Shown in pieces: positions 31,496 to 40,091 of a stretch of 64,000 nucleotides of DNA. The translations under genes and the position numbers were made by a program. The stretch is from positions 3,534,001 to 3,598,000 of the forward strand of contig NZ_CP073089.1 in the NCBI RefSeq assembly GCF_018137945.1, written 5' to 3'. This stretch comes from Brevibacterium sp. W7.2 (GTDB lineage Bacteria; Actinomycetota; Actinomycetes; Actinomycetales; Brevibacteriaceae). Below the pieces are notes generated by a model. The model had not been told where the DNA came from and did no database searches. It saw nothing but the letters and a program-made list of their open reading frames with translations. The number at the start of each line of letters is the position of its first letter. Within the stretch, counting starts at the first letter, position 1.

Positions 31496-32943
31496 TGTGC
31501 GACCTCGACAGGGTGCGCGGTGGCCCGCGCCGCGTCGGCGGCATGCTCTCTCACCCACGCAGCGCGATGGTCGGCCGAGAGCGGGTCGACGCGGGTGATC
31601 GGCGAGGTCTCGACGACCCGCTGGGCGATCTCCCGCACCCGTCCGAGCAGAGCACGTCCGTCCCAGTCGACCGGCCATCCGCGCTCGAGGCGCAGACGAC
31701 CGCCGACGATGACAGCCTCGATCTGGTCGCGATTGCCCAGGCGCACGAGCTCCCACGGCAGGTCCCACGAGGGCGCGAACTCCGGCGTCTCGAGGTCGAC
31801 GACGAGGAGGTCCGCGTAGGCCCCCGGGGTGATCTCGCCGACTCGCCCGGCGAGGCCCACGGCGTCGGCTCCCCCGCGCAGGCCCAGCTCGAGCCAGGTC
31901 CACCCGCCGCCGGTCGATGAATCTCCCGCGGCGAGGCCGGCGGTCAGGCGCTGGGCTGTCTCGGCGGCGTCGAGGAGGCGGAAGGCATCGGAGCGGGTGC
32001 CGTCCGTGCCGAGCCCCAGCCGGGCCCCGAGTTCGTGGAGGAGGAGGGCGGGCGCCACGGCATTGCCCTTCCACGAGCTCGCCACCGGGTTGTAGGCGAT
32101 CGCCGCGCCGGTGTCGGCGAGCAGGCGGATCTCTCGCGGAGTCAGGAGCGTCGCATGGGCGGCGAGGAGCTGCGGACCGAGCACGCCGAGGCGCGCGAGA
32201 CGTTCCAGCGGTCGCTCGCCACCGGCGACGAGGGAGCGCTCGACTGCCGCCAGGTGCTCGTTGAGGTGGGTCTGGAGGACGGCGCCGGCCTCACCGGCGA
32301 GCCCCGCCAAGGCGATGAGCGCCTCATCGGAGGCGACCTCGGGGATCGAGACCGCCAGGGACGGGTGGACGAGCTCTATCGACTCCCAGCGACTCAGATG
32401 GTGGGCAGCCGCTGCCGTCACCTCGGGCACGGACGCGGTGCGCACCCCGCCGCCGAGGTCGTTGCCGATGAGTCCCAGCACGCAGCGCATCCCGACCTCG
32501 ACGGTCGCCTCGGCGATCGCTCCGACGTCGGCGGCGGCCCGGGTTCCGGCGTCGACGACCGTGGTGAAGCCGCCGCGCAGGGACTCCCATGCGGCCAACC
32601 GGGTGGCGACGTCGAGGGCCTCGGCATCCATCTGCCCCTCCATCGGCACCCACACGCGGGAGAAGATCTCCGAGGGTTCGCCGAAGACGAGGGATTTGCC
32701 GAAGGACTGCGAGAGGTGATGGTGTGCATCGACGAAGCCGGGCATGAGGAGGCGGCCGGGAAGCTCGATCCGCCGAGCCGTGCGACCGGCGGCGGTCGCT
32801 GCGAGCTCGGCGGTCGGACCGGCCGCGGCGATGAGGCCGTTCTCGATGAGCACGGCGTGATCCCGCTGCGGTCCGGTCGGCAGCAGCAGCTGTTCGGGGA
32901 CGAGGAGCGTCGCAGTGTCGTCGAGGGTGCGCAGGGGATTCAT
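31492..32943 (-). CDS. Amidohydrolase, TRZ/ATZ-type deaminase (guanine/8-oxoguanine deaminase-like)
   Basis: 483 aa. The metal-binding DAHHHLSQS (near residue 68), HTHLNEH-type motif, AHATLLT and the catalytic LGTDGTRSDAF are the mononuclear-metal amidohydrolase set. The spacing and QSFGKSLVFGEPSEIF insertion fit the ATZ/TRZ, SAH/MTA deaminase and 8-oxoguanine deaminase group. With an NCS2 permease under the same operator, a purine-like deaminase is the best guess. ATG 32943 has GAAGGA upstream; 29 in-frame upstream codons run through the operator and are not coding. Confidence 0.8.
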   Translation of the reverse strand: MNPLRTLDDTATLLVPEQLLLPTGPQRDHAVLIENGLIAAAGPTAELAATAAGRTARRIELPGRLLMPGFVDAHHHLSQSFGKSLVFGEPSEIFSRVWVPMEGQMDAEALDVATRLAAWESLRGGFTTVVDAGTRAAADVGAIAEATVEVGMRCVLGLIGNDLGGGVRTASVPEVTAAAAHHLSRWESIELVHPSLAVSIPEVASDEALIALAGLAGEAGAVLQTHLNEHLAAVERSLVAGGERPLERLARLGVLGPQLLAAHATLLTPREIRLLADTGAAIAYNPVASSWKGNAVAPALLLHELGARLGLGTDGTRSDAFRLLDAAETAQRLTAGLAAGDSSTGGGWTWLELGLRGGADAVGLAGRVGEITPGAYADLLVVDLETPEFAPSWDLPWELVRLGNRDQIEAVIVGGRLRLERGWPVDWDGRALLGRVREIAQRVVETSPITRVDPLSADHRAAWVREHAADAARATAHPVEVAQ

Positions 32944-33011
32944 ATCGTCCTTCGGGCTCTGGCGGTCCGACCCGCAGCATCGCGGGATCTCGGGGTGCCG
33001 TACGATCGTGG

Positions 33012-33062
33012 CCAAATCGATTTGGTTCATTCAATTGTAGGCCTCCGAATCGCGTCGGTCAA
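33012..33062 (-). promoter_or_regulatory. Amidohydrolase promoter with LacI-type operator
   Basis: Minus strand: TTGACC (33062-33057), 17-bp spacer, TACAAT (33039-33034). The perfect 14-bp palindrome CCAAATCGATTTGG (33012-33025) lies just past the expected start site, the same geometry as at the NCS2 promoter. Confidence 0.8.
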
Positions 33063-33102
33063 CGGCACTCACCATGACGGTGACAGTGCAATAATCCCTG
33101 TC

Positions 33103-34551
33103 ATGGCCTCCCACCCTCTCACCCTCGTCTGGTTCCGCGATGATCTGCGCGTCGCCGACCACGAAGCGCTCACCGCCGCCCGTGAAGCCGGCGACGTCGT
33201 GGCGATCTGGATCCGCGAGACCCGGGATGCCGAGGGCCGCGGGCCGCGGCCGCTCGGGGCGGCAGCGCGCTGGTGGGCCCATGAATCCCTCCGGGTCCTC
33301 GAGGGGGAACTCGAGTCGCTCGGCATCCCGCTGCTCCTCGCCGCGGGGAATGCCGCCGACATCATTCCCGACGTCGCCGAGGGCCTCGGGTCGACGACGG
33401 TGCGCTGGTCACGCCGGTACGCCCCGGCCTCCCGCGCCCTCGACGAGGTCGTCGCCGGGACGCTGAGCGCTCGCGGCATCGCGGCGGAGGGCTCGCGTGG
33501 CGCCCTCCTCGTCGAACCGTGGGAGGTCACGCCGTCCTCGGCGAGTGAGCACTACAAGGTCTTCACCCCGTTCTGGAACGCCGCCCGGGAGATCCCCGTC
33601 GACCCGCCGCTGCCGGTCATCGAGGCGCAGTCGCCGAGCGCTGCGACCGCCGAGCGTCTCGCCCGCGTCCGGCAGGACAGTCCCCACCTCCTCACCGGCG
33701 TCGCCGACCTTCGCCTGCTCGACGCCGTGGCCGGTGATCCGGCCTCCGGCGACCAGGACGGGTTTCCGTGGTGGACGGACACCGTGGCCGCCCACTGGAC
33801 ACCGGGGGTCGTCGCTGCCGCGGAGGCGCTCGACCGCCTCGGCGAGCGCATCGACGGCTACGCCGAGGACCGGGACGTCCCCGGTGATCCTCAGGGGACG
33901 TCGGCGCTGTCGCCGCGCCTGCGCTTCGGTGAGGTCTCGCCGCGGCAGCTCCTCACCGCCGTCGCGGACCTCACCGATGTCGGGGCGGCGGATCGGCAGG
34001 CGTGGGTGCGGCAGCTGTACTGGCGGGAGTTCGCGTGGCACCTCACCCACCATGTGCCCGACCTCGACTGGCGGCCGATGCGGCCGGAGTTCGCGCACTT
34101 CCCCTACGAGGACGATGACGAGGCGCTGCACGCATGGCAGGCGGGCCGGACGGGGATCGCCCTCGTCGACGCGGGGATGCGGCAGCTGTGGGAGACCGGG
34201 TGGATGCACAACCGGGTCCGGATGGTCACGGCGAGCCTGCTGACGAAGAACCTGCTGCTGGCCTGGCAGTCCGGGGAACAGTGGTTCTGGGACACCCTCG
34301 TCGACGCCGATGAGGCGAACAATCCCGTGTCCTGGCAGTGGGTCGCCGGGTGCGGTGCCGACGCCTCCCCCTTCTTCCGGGTCTTCAATCCCGAACGGCA
34401 GCGGATCCGCTTCGACCCCGACGGGGTGTACGTGAGGCGATGGCTCGGTGCGTCGGGGGACGCGGGCGACCCGCTCGTCGACCTCGGCGAGTCCCGTCAT
34501 GCCGCGCTCGCCGCCTACGATGCGATGAAGAGCGCGACCGCGGAGGACTGA
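33103..34551 (+). CDS. phr: Deoxyribodipyrimidine photolyase
   Basis: 482 aa. N-terminal antenna domain TLVWFRDDLRVADHEAL. FAD-binding catalytic domain with LSPRLRFGEVSPRQL, QLYWREFAWHLTHHVP, MHNRVRMVTASLLTKNLLL and the DNA/FAD-contacting NNPVSWQWVAGCGADASPFFRVFNP. It repairs cyclobutane pyrimidine dimers using blue light. The canonical tryptophans of the electron chain seem to be present in the W-rich segments. AATAAT (33090-33095) sits 7 nt before the ATG, suggesting leaderless transcription. Upstream in-frame codons overlap the amidohydrolase promoter and are excluded. Confidence 0.92.
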   Translation: MASHPLTLVWFRDDLRVADHEALTAAREAGDVVAIWIRETRDAEGRGPRPLGAAARWWAHESLRVLEGELESLGIPLLLAAGNAADIIPDVAEGLGSTTVRWSRRYAPASRALDEVVAGTLSARGIAAEGSRGALLVEPWEVTPSSASEHYKVFTPFWNAAREIPVDPPLPVIEAQSPSAATAERLARVRQDSPHLLTGVADLRLLDAVAGDPASGDQDGFPWWTDTVAAHWTPGVVAAAEALDRLGERIDGYAEDRDVPGDPQGTSALSPRLRFGEVSPRQLLTAVADLTDVGAADRQAWVRQLYWREFAWHLTHHVPDLDWRPMRPEFAHFPYEDDDEALHAWQAGRTGIALVDAGMRQLWETGWMHNRVRMVTASLLTKNLLLAWQSGEQWFWDTLVDADEANNPVSWQWVAGCGADASPFFRVFNPERQRIRFDPDGVYVRRWLGASGDAGDPLVDLGESRHAALAAYDAMKSATAED

Positions 34552-34599
34552 GCCCACTCCCGCCGGGTGCCGGCGATGGTGCCGCGTAAAATGGCAGGC

Positions 34600-35811
34600 A
34601 TGACCACGCTGCCGCTCGCTCCTGCCACGACCGTGGACGGACGCCTGGTCTGCCATTACTTCGAGGCCGACCGGTGTCGGTCGTGCGCGCTGCTCGGCAC
34701 CCCGCACGACGAGCAGATCACGGACAAGGAGGCCTGGTGCCGGGAGGTCCTCGCCGCCCACGCCCCCGCCGCGTGGCTGCCGGCGGCCTCGGGTCCCGAC
34801 CACGACTTCCGCAACCGGGCGAAGCTCGCCGTCGGAGGGGTCGCGGGTGCGGTGACGCTCGGCATCCTCGACGGGGACTTCCACGGCGTCGACCTGCGCG
34901 ACTGCGGGATCCAGGTGCCGACGATCCGCGCCGTCATCCCCGTGCTCGCCGATTTCCTCGACGCGACCGGCCTCGACCCCTACGATGTCTCCGCCCGCCG
35001 AGGCGAGCTGAAGTTCGTCCACGTCACCGCGGCGCCCTCGGGGGAGCTCATGGTCCGCTTCGTCGTCCGCTCGCAGTTCGGGCTCGAGGTCATCGCCTCC
35101 CGGACCGCGACGCTGCGCGCGGCGATCCCGCAGGCGTCCGTCGTCTCCGTCAACCTCCTCCCCGAGCACAAGGCCGCACTTGAGGGCAGCCGCGAGGTCA
35201 TGCTCGTCGGTGAGTCGCTGTGGATGAACCTCGAGCGCGTCGACCTCCACCTGCGGCCGCAGAGCTTCTTCCAGACGAACACCGGGGTCGCCACCGCGCT
35301 CTGCGATCAGGTCGCGGACTGGGTCGACGAGATCGCACCGGCCGCACTGTGGGACCTCTACTGCGGGGTCGGCGGCTTCGCCCTGTGGAGTGCGGCCGGC
35401 AGCGACGATGGCAGGCTGGCGCCGAGGCGCATCACCGGCATCGAGATCAGCGACCAGGCGATCGAGTCGGCGAAGCTCAGTGCCGTCGAACTCGGCGTCG
35501 ACGACATCACGGAGTTCATCGCCGGGGATGCCACCGAGGTCGCGGAGGCCCGCCTCGGTGCCGGGGAGCGCCCGGACGCGATCATCGTCAACCCGCCTCG
35601 GCGAGGGATCGGGTCGCGGCTGTCGACCGCGCTCGAGACCTCCGGGGTCGAGCACATCGTCTATTCGAGCTGCAATCCGCTCACCCTGGCGAAGGATCTC
35701 GACCGGATGCCGAGCTACGAAGTCACCCGCGCCCGCGTCTTCGACATGTTCCCGCACACGAAGCACCTCGAGGTCGCAGTCCTCCTGCGCCGCCGGGCGG
35801 GAGCGGTCTAG
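34600..35811 (+). CDS. rlmC: 23S rRNA (uracil-747-C5)-methyltransferase
   Basis: 403 aa. It follows E. coli RlmC closely: Fe-S cysteines in DRCRSCALL, GPDHDFRNRAKLAVGG, RRGELKFVHVT, RPQSFFQTNTGVAT, SAM-binding DLYCGVGGFALW, VNPPRRGIG and catalytic Cys in YSSCNPLTLAKDL, then FDMFPHTKHLEV. It methylates U747 of 23S rRNA, next to the macrolide-binding tunnel. TAAAAT (34587-34592) is 7 nt before the ATG: leaderless. The stop shares the bases CTAG with the convergent hepT stop. Confidence 0.9.
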   Translation: MTTLPLAPATTVDGRLVCHYFEADRCRSCALLGTPHDEQITDKEAWCREVLAAHAPAAWLPAASGPDHDFRNRAKLAVGGVAGAVTLGILDGDFHGVDLRDCGIQVPTIRAVIPVLADFLDATGLDPYDVSARRGELKFVHVTAAPSGELMVRFVVRSQFGLEVIASRTATLRAAIPQASVVSVNLLPEHKAALEGSREVMLVGESLWMNLERVDLHLRPQSFFQTNTGVATALCDQVADWVDEIAPAALWDLYCGVGGFALWSAAGSDDGRLAPRRITGIEISDQAIESAKLSAVELGVDDITEFIAGDATEVAEARLGAGERPDAIIVNPPRRGIGSRLSTALETSGVEHIVYSSCNPLTLAKDLDRMPSYEVTRARVFDMFPHTKHLEVAVLLRRRAGAV

Positions 35812-36164
35812 CGCGGCGGGGGTCCGAACTCCTCCAGGAGATTCCTCAGTGAGACGATCAGCTGGGGAAGGTCGTCCCGAATCATCCTCCAGACCCGTTC
35901 GGAGTCGACAGTCGCATAGCCGTGAGCGATGACGTGTCTGGTGGCGATGATCTCGTTGACCGATGGGATGCGCAGAGCAGTCGGAAGATCGGTCTGGCGA
36001 ATCCGGTTGAGCGCTTCGCCGAGGATCTCCAACTTGCGTTCTGCGGCCGCTTGGAGAATCCAATCGTCGGAGAACTCACGGCGGGAGGATTTCTCTGCGA
36101 TTGACTGCGCGAACTCAGCGGCTTCGAGGGCGTCCCACAGATATGCCCCGGTCTCAGGCGGCAT
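35808..36164 (-). CDS. hepT: HepT-like toxin (DUF86 family)
   Basis: 118 aa, all-helical. The HEPN RNase motif R-x4-H is in ATRHVIAHGYATVD near residue 78, and WDALEAAEFAQSIAEK, EILGEALNRI and WRMIRDDLPQLI are standard for HepT. HepT is the toxin of the HepT/MntA pair; MntA silences it by AMPylating a Tyr near the H-G-Y motif, which is present. ATG 36164 overlaps the MntA stop by 11 bp. The DNA is less GC-rich than its neighbours, which fits horizontal acquisition. Confidence 0.85.
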   Translation of the reverse strand: MPPETGAYLWDALEAAEFAQSIAEKSSRREFSDDWILQAAAERKLEILGEALNRIRQTDLPTALRIPSVNEIIATRHVIAHGYATVDSERVWRMIRDDLPQLIVSLRNLLEEFGPPPR

Positions 36165-36459
36165 AGACTTCGCGCGATGTCGACAGTGCATTTCGGGTGA
36201 AGTAGGGATTTCGGAGCGTGCGGACATCCACGAGATCCACTGGTCGACCGACGATTGCCTCCAGCTCTGCGCGCAATGCCAAGTAGGACGAGAACGTCAG
36301 GTCTGCGTCCGGCTTGTACTCGACAAGAAAGTCGACGTCGCTGGTCTCAGAATCGAAGTCGTCTCGGAGCACCGAGCCGAATGCGCTCAGACGTGCGACA
36401 CCGAATTGCTCGCACACACGTGCGATGGCAACTTCGTCGAAAGGCAGGTCACCGCTCAC
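36154..36459 (-). CDS. MntA-like antitoxin nucleotidyltransferase
   Basis: 101 aa. Minimal nucleotidyltransferase motif FGSVLRDDFDSETSDVDFLVEY: G-S-x10-D-x-D, complete. A C-terminal IVGRPVDLVDVRTLRN carries the third acidic residue. It is expected to neutralise the overlapping HepT by oligo-AMPylation. GTG 36459 gives the usual short lead to the G-S motif; an in-frame ATG at 36507 would add 16 Arg-rich residues and cannot be excluded. Not to be confused with the manganese-transporter gene of the same name. Confidence 0.8.
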   Translation of the reverse strand: MSGDLPFDEVAIARVCEQFGVARLSAFGSVLRDDFDSETSDVDFLVEYKPDADLTFSSYLALRAELEAIVGRPVDLVDVRTLRNPYFTRNALSTSREVYAA

Positions 36460-36602
36460 GTCGTCAATTCTCTCACCCCTTGGCACGCGCCGCCAGACAA
36501 CTCTCATCGGCGGGAGACGCCTTGACCGGACCGACAGTTCAATGGACCCCAGCCACAGCTTGCAGGGTGGTCAGTGCCCGGTGGGCGCGTTAGAGTACCC
36601 GC

Positions 36603-36953
36603 ATGTCGATCGCAGTGAACACCCAGGGCGTCGAACAGGCGCGCACCCTCATCCGAGACGGCAAGGTCGATCGCAACGATCGCGGTGACTGGTCGAAGGA
36701 TCGCCCCAGCGCCGAAGACGAGGACGTCTTCATCTCCGACAACGGGTGGGACGCCTACGCGAAGTGGCACCTCGGCATCGACGAATCGGCTGACCCGCGC
36801 ACGAAGAAGGCCTACTCGTTCCCGTACGGCGACTTCGTCGTCGTCCACCGGGCCGGTGTCATCGCCGCTGAATCGCGCGCCGGGGAGTACAAGCACGGCG
36901 AGATCGAGAAGGCGGCGAAAGAGCTGCTCACCCTCATCGACGACGGCCGGTGA
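36603..36953 (+). CDS. Conserved-looking small hypothetical protein
   Basis: 116 aa, soluble, charged. Segments such as DEDVFISDNGWDAYAKWHLG and KKAYSFPYGDFVVVHRAGVI have the look of a compact conserved domain that I cannot name. TAGAGT (36591-36596) is exactly 6 nt before the ATG, indicating a leaderless transcript and supporting a genuine gene. No operon partner is evident. Confidence 0.7.
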   Translation: MSIAVNTQGVEQARTLIRDGKVDRNDRGDWSKDRPSAEDEDVFISDNGWDAYAKWHLGIDESADPRTKKAYSFPYGDFVVVHRAGVIAAESRAGEYKHGEIEKAAKELLTLIDDGR

Positions 36954-37013
36954 CGGCCTGAGATCCCACGGCTGAGTCGCCCCACGCACATCACAGAGTC
37001 AGGTCATTCCCAC

Positions 37014-37394
37014 ATGTCAGCCACGTTCAACCACACCATCATCGCCGCCACGGACCCGGTCGAGTCCGCACAGTTCTACGTCGACATCCTCGGCGCGGAG
37101 CACACCCAGTCGTGGGGCGTCTTCTCCAACATCATGCTCACGGGCGGAGTGATGCTCCAGTTCGCCGCTCCCCCGCCGCCGTCTGAGATCTCGCCCGTGC
37201 ATATGGCGTTCCTCTGCACCGACGACGAATTCGACCGTGCCATGGCGTTGCTGCGGGAGCGCGGCCTCGAGTTCTGGGCCGATCCGCAGCGGACGCGCCC
37301 GCTGGAGACGAACACCGAACACGGCGGTCGCGGCGTTTACTTCCTCGACCCGGCCGGCCACTACCTCGAGCTCATCACGCGGCCCTATCTCTGA
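37014..37394 (+). CDS. VOC-family protein
   Basis: 126 aa. It begins FNHTIIAATDPVESAQFYVDILG and ends GRGVYFLDPAGHYLELITRPY. The terminal Glu (LELIT) and an N-terminal His (NHT) are both available as metal ligands, unlike the VOC protein at 8.9 kb, so a metal-dependent glyoxalase/dioxygenase-type activity is possible. No Shine-Dalgarno is obvious before ATG 37014. The gene follows the previous one by 60 bp. Confidence 0.75.
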   Translation: MSATFNHTIIAATDPVESAQFYVDILGAEHTQSWGVFSNIMLTGGVMLQFAAPPPPSEISPVHMAFLCTDDEFDRAMALLRERGLEFWADPQRTRPLETNTEHGGRGVYFLDPAGHYLELITRPYL

Positions 37395-37424
37395 GCGGCG
37401 CGGCGCGAAGCAGCCTTGGCGGTC

Positions 37425-39125
37425 TCACCGCACGCGGCGGGCCAGTTTCATGAGCTCCTCGGTGACGGTGATGTGACTGTTGCGCCGGACCGTGAGGTTC
37501 CGCCACGTCACCACGGAGACCCCGGCCGCGGCGAGACCGGCGATCGAGACCCCCTTGACCGTCGGTCCCGTCCGGTTCGCCAGCAGCTGGGAGGCGGCGA
37601 GCAACGACGACGACGCCATGAGGCCGTCGATGAGCTTGTCGGTGAGCTCCTCGGGGTCGCGCAGGTTGATCTCCAACCGCGTCTCGCCCTTGCGCAGTTG
37701 CTGAACGAGGATCTCGATGTCGCGGGGCAGCTCACGGGCCATCCGGGTCCAGCTCGTCGTCGACCGCACGAGCCGCTCGAGCATCTTCTTCGGACTGTTC
37801 TCCCTGATCATGTGCTCACGCAGGTACGGCCCGAGGTACTCCTCCATCGTCACGGTGCTGCCGAGCTGGATGCCGAATCCCTCGAGCCGCCCCATGACGC
37901 GCACGAGCATCGCCAGGTCGCTCGGGAAGCTCAACTCCTTGTCGTGGAGCAGCTGCATGCACGCGGTCATCGCGGCGTTGAGGTCGATGTCCGTCGACGC
38001 CGTGTCCTCGGGCAGGTACTGCGCCATCCACTTGTCGACGGCCATCTCGAGGTCTTTGACGTCCGTCGAGGCGGGGGCGTTGCAGACGATGAGGAGGATG
38101 TCGGTGAGGTCGGAGACGTCACGTCCGACGACGGCCGTGAGGAGGCGGATGACGTCGTTGCGCCGTGGGCCGGCGAGGTAGCCGACGTCCCCGTAGTCGA
38201 GGAGCACGACGTGCTCGGCATCGGGGATGAGGAAGTTCCCCGGGTGCGGGTCGGCGTGATAGAGGCCGTTGTCGAAGATCATCGTCATCCACGCGTTCGT
38301 CACGTGCTTCGTGAGATCGTCGACACTCCACCCGGCGCCCGTGACATCCGCGCTGGTCTTCGTCTGAACGCCCGGCATCTGCTCCATCGTCAGCACCCCT
38401 GTCGCGCTGAGCTCCGGGTAGGGCGTGGGCACGAGCAGCCAGTCGAGTTCGTCGAGTTCCCGTGCGAAACGCTGCATCGCCCGGAGCTCGTTGGTCAGGT
38501 CCATCGCCTGGCTCATCATCTCGGCGAACTCGTCGACCATCTGCGCCGGGTTGAAGCGCGCGAGCTCCGGGTCCGCGGATTCGACGAACCGCGCGACCTT
38601 CTTCATGAGGTCGAGGTCGCCGCGGACCTTCTCCTCGGCACCGGAGTGGAGGACCTTGACGACGGCCGGGGTGCCGTCGGTGAGCACCGCGTGATGCGCC
38701 TGCGCCACCGATCCCGAGGCGAAGGGCTCGACGTCGAAGGAGGTGAAGAGCTCGCTCACCGGGGCACCGAGGTCGGCTTCGACCCGCTCCTTCGCCCTGC
38801 CCGGCGGATCGGCGGGCACTTCGGCTTGGAGCCCGGACAGCGCCTCGGCGATATCGGCGCCGACGAGGTCGCCGCGCATGCTCAGCGACTGGCCGAGTTT
38901 GATCCACGTCGTCCCGAGTTCGGTGAAGGCCGCGGTCAGCCGTGCACCGGGCGCGAGTTTGACGAGGTCGGGATCGGCGAACCGCGTCGCGAGGTTCGTG
39001 CTGCCGTCCGCGGCGGCGAGCGTGCGCGCGGATCGTTCGGCGATGCCGTAGCGCGCGAGCACCTCGAGGATCTCCCGAGCGCGTCCGGCGTCGCTGCCGA
39101 ACATTGTCAGATGTGGGGATTCCAT
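37425..39125 (-). CDS. ABC1/UbiB-family atypical kinase
   Basis: 566 aa. KxGQ motif in IKLGQSLSMRGDLVG (near residue 75), Ala-rich nucleotide loop ASGSVAQAHHA, Lys in PAVVKVLH, catalytic YHADPHPGNFLI and metal-binding LLDYGDVGYL. One or two C-terminal membrane helices (about 515-545). UbiB-like proteins are ATPases linked to quinone biosynthesis and lipid homeostasis. ATG 39125 has AGGAG 6 nt upstream; a longer frame starts 26 codons earlier without one. Confidence 0.88.
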   Translation of the reverse strand: MESPHLTMFGSDAGRAREILEVLARYGIAERSARTLAAADGSTNLATRFADPDLVKLAPGARLTAAFTELGTTWIKLGQSLSMRGDLVGADIAEALSGLQAEVPADPPGRAKERVEADLGAPVSELFTSFDVEPFASGSVAQAHHAVLTDGTPAVVKVLHSGAEEKVRGDLDLMKKVARFVESADPELARFNPAQMVDEFAEMMSQAMDLTNELRAMQRFARELDELDWLLVPTPYPELSATGVLTMEQMPGVQTKTSADVTGAGWSVDDLTKHVTNAWMTMIFDNGLYHADPHPGNFLIPDAEHVVLLDYGDVGYLAGPRRNDVIRLLTAVVGRDVSDLTDILLIVCNAPASTDVKDLEMAVDKWMAQYLPEDTASTDIDLNAAMTACMQLLHDKELSFPSDLAMLVRVMGRLEGFGIQLGSTVTMEEYLGPYLREHMIRENSPKKMLERLVRSTTSWTRMARELPRDIEILVQQLRKGETRLEINLRDPEELTDKLIDGLMASSSLLAASQLLANRTGPTVKGVSIAGLAAAGVSVVTWRNLTVRRNSHITVTEELMKLARRVR

Positions 39126-39200
39126 GCCTGCTCCTGGGTCTCGCGCGAACCCTCCATCGGCTCCGCTGCGGTCTGGGGTGGGCACAGTGTAACCGCCGCC

Positions 39201-39257
39201 CATCGGTGCCGGATGTCAGCATCGGTGCCGGATGTCAGCATCGGTGTCTGATGTCAG
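39201..39257. repeat. Three 19-bp tandem repeats
   Basis: CATCGGTGCCGGATGTCAG at 39201-39219 and 39220-39238, and a copy with two changes at 39239-39257, upstream of the UbiB-like gene and downstream of the IclR gene. Confidence 0.9.
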
Positions 39258-39290
39258 CAAGGACAATCGCCGAGGCGGTGCGCGGCGAAC

Positions 39291-39324
39291 GCGGTCAGCG
39301 CAGGTTCGCGGTCAGCGCAGCTTC
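39291..39324. repeat. 17-bp tandem repeat spanning the IclR stop
   Basis: GCGGTCAGCGCAGGTTC (39291-39307) and a copy with one change (39308-39324). The stop (TCA on this strand, 39312-39314) is duplicated at 39295-39297. Confidence 0.85.
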
Positions 39325-40088
39325 GCGGTGACCTCGGCGGCGGCGGTGAGGACCTGGGCGACGAGATCGTCGGGCACTGCGGGCGTCGCGGGGGCCTCAC
39401 CGGCTCCGGGGGCCGGCGCTTCGGGCGCGGGCACGGAGAGGCCGATCGCGGCGATCGGGCGGGAGAGCACATCGTAGACGGGGGCGGCGAGCGTCGAGAT
39501 GCCCGGCGTCACCTCCCCGTGTTCGATCGCCCACCCGGCACGCCTGGTCTGCGCGAGCAGGGCGCCGAGCTGCCGCACCGAGGTCGGCCCCTGGCCCGTG
39601 CGGGTGACGAAGGCGGACTCGGACTGGAACATCGCGAGCACCTCGGACTTCGGCAACTGGGCGAGGATCGCCCGCCCGGTGGCCGTGAGATAGCTCGGCA
39701 TCCGCACCCCGGTCGCGGTGACGACGGCGACGGACTTCAGCGACTGCTCCTTGAGCACGTAGACCGTCTCCCACCCGCGGATGACGGCGAGCTGGGCCGT
39801 CGCCGCCGTGTCCTCGGCGAGCTGCCGCACGACGGGCTGGGCGAGCCGCTGCAGCGGATTCATCCGCAGGTACGAGCTGCCGAGCTCGTGAACCCCGGGC
39901 CCGAGGACGAACCCCGGTTCGGTGCGGACGACGAGGCCGAGCTCCTCGAGGACCGCGAGGAGCTCGTAGACGCTCGAGCGCGGCAGGTCGAGGGCGCGCA
40001 CGAGGGCACCCGCGGAGATCGCCCGGTTCGACGCCGCCAGGTGCCGCAGGATCGCCACCGAGCGGCGCAGCGCGGGAACCTCAGCCAC
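39312..40088 (-). CDS. IclR-family regulator of the hut operon
   Basis: 258 aa. Winged helix near residues 5-60 (AISAGALVRALDLPRSSVYELL) and an IclR effector domain (TATGRAILAQLP, GISTLAAPVYD, PIAAIGLSV). An Ala/Pro-rich linker sits before the last helix. GTG 40088 follows the hutF stop by 3 bp, so it is the last gene of the hut operon and probably autoregulates with it. The palindrome at 49019-49036 upstream of hutU is a candidate site. Confidence 0.85.
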   Translation of the reverse strand: MAEVPALRRSVAILRHLAASNRAISAGALVRALDLPRSSVYELLAVLEELGLVVRTEPGFVLGPGVHELGSSYLRMNPLQRLAQPVVRQLAEDTAATAQLAVIRGWETVYVLKEQSLKSVAVVTATGVRMPSYLTATGRAILAQLPKSEVLAMFQSESAFVTRTGQGPTSVRQLGALLAQTRRAGWAIEHGEVTPGISTLAAPVYDVLSRPIAAIGLSVPAPEAPAPGAGEAPATPAVPDDLVAQVLTAAAEVTAKLR

Positions 40089-40091
40089 GAC

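Noticed and set aside
32035..33102. N-terminal extension of the photolyase by over 350 codons
   Set aside because: The extension is antisense to the amidohydrolase and crosses its promoter and operator; the photolyase domain starts at ATG 33103.
33409..36063. An 884-codon minus-strand open frame over photolyase and rlmC
   Set aside because: No motifs; both plus-strand genes are unmistakable.
39201..39257. CRISPR-like array
   Set aside because: Repeats are directly abutting with no spacers and no cas gene; they are simple tandem repeats.
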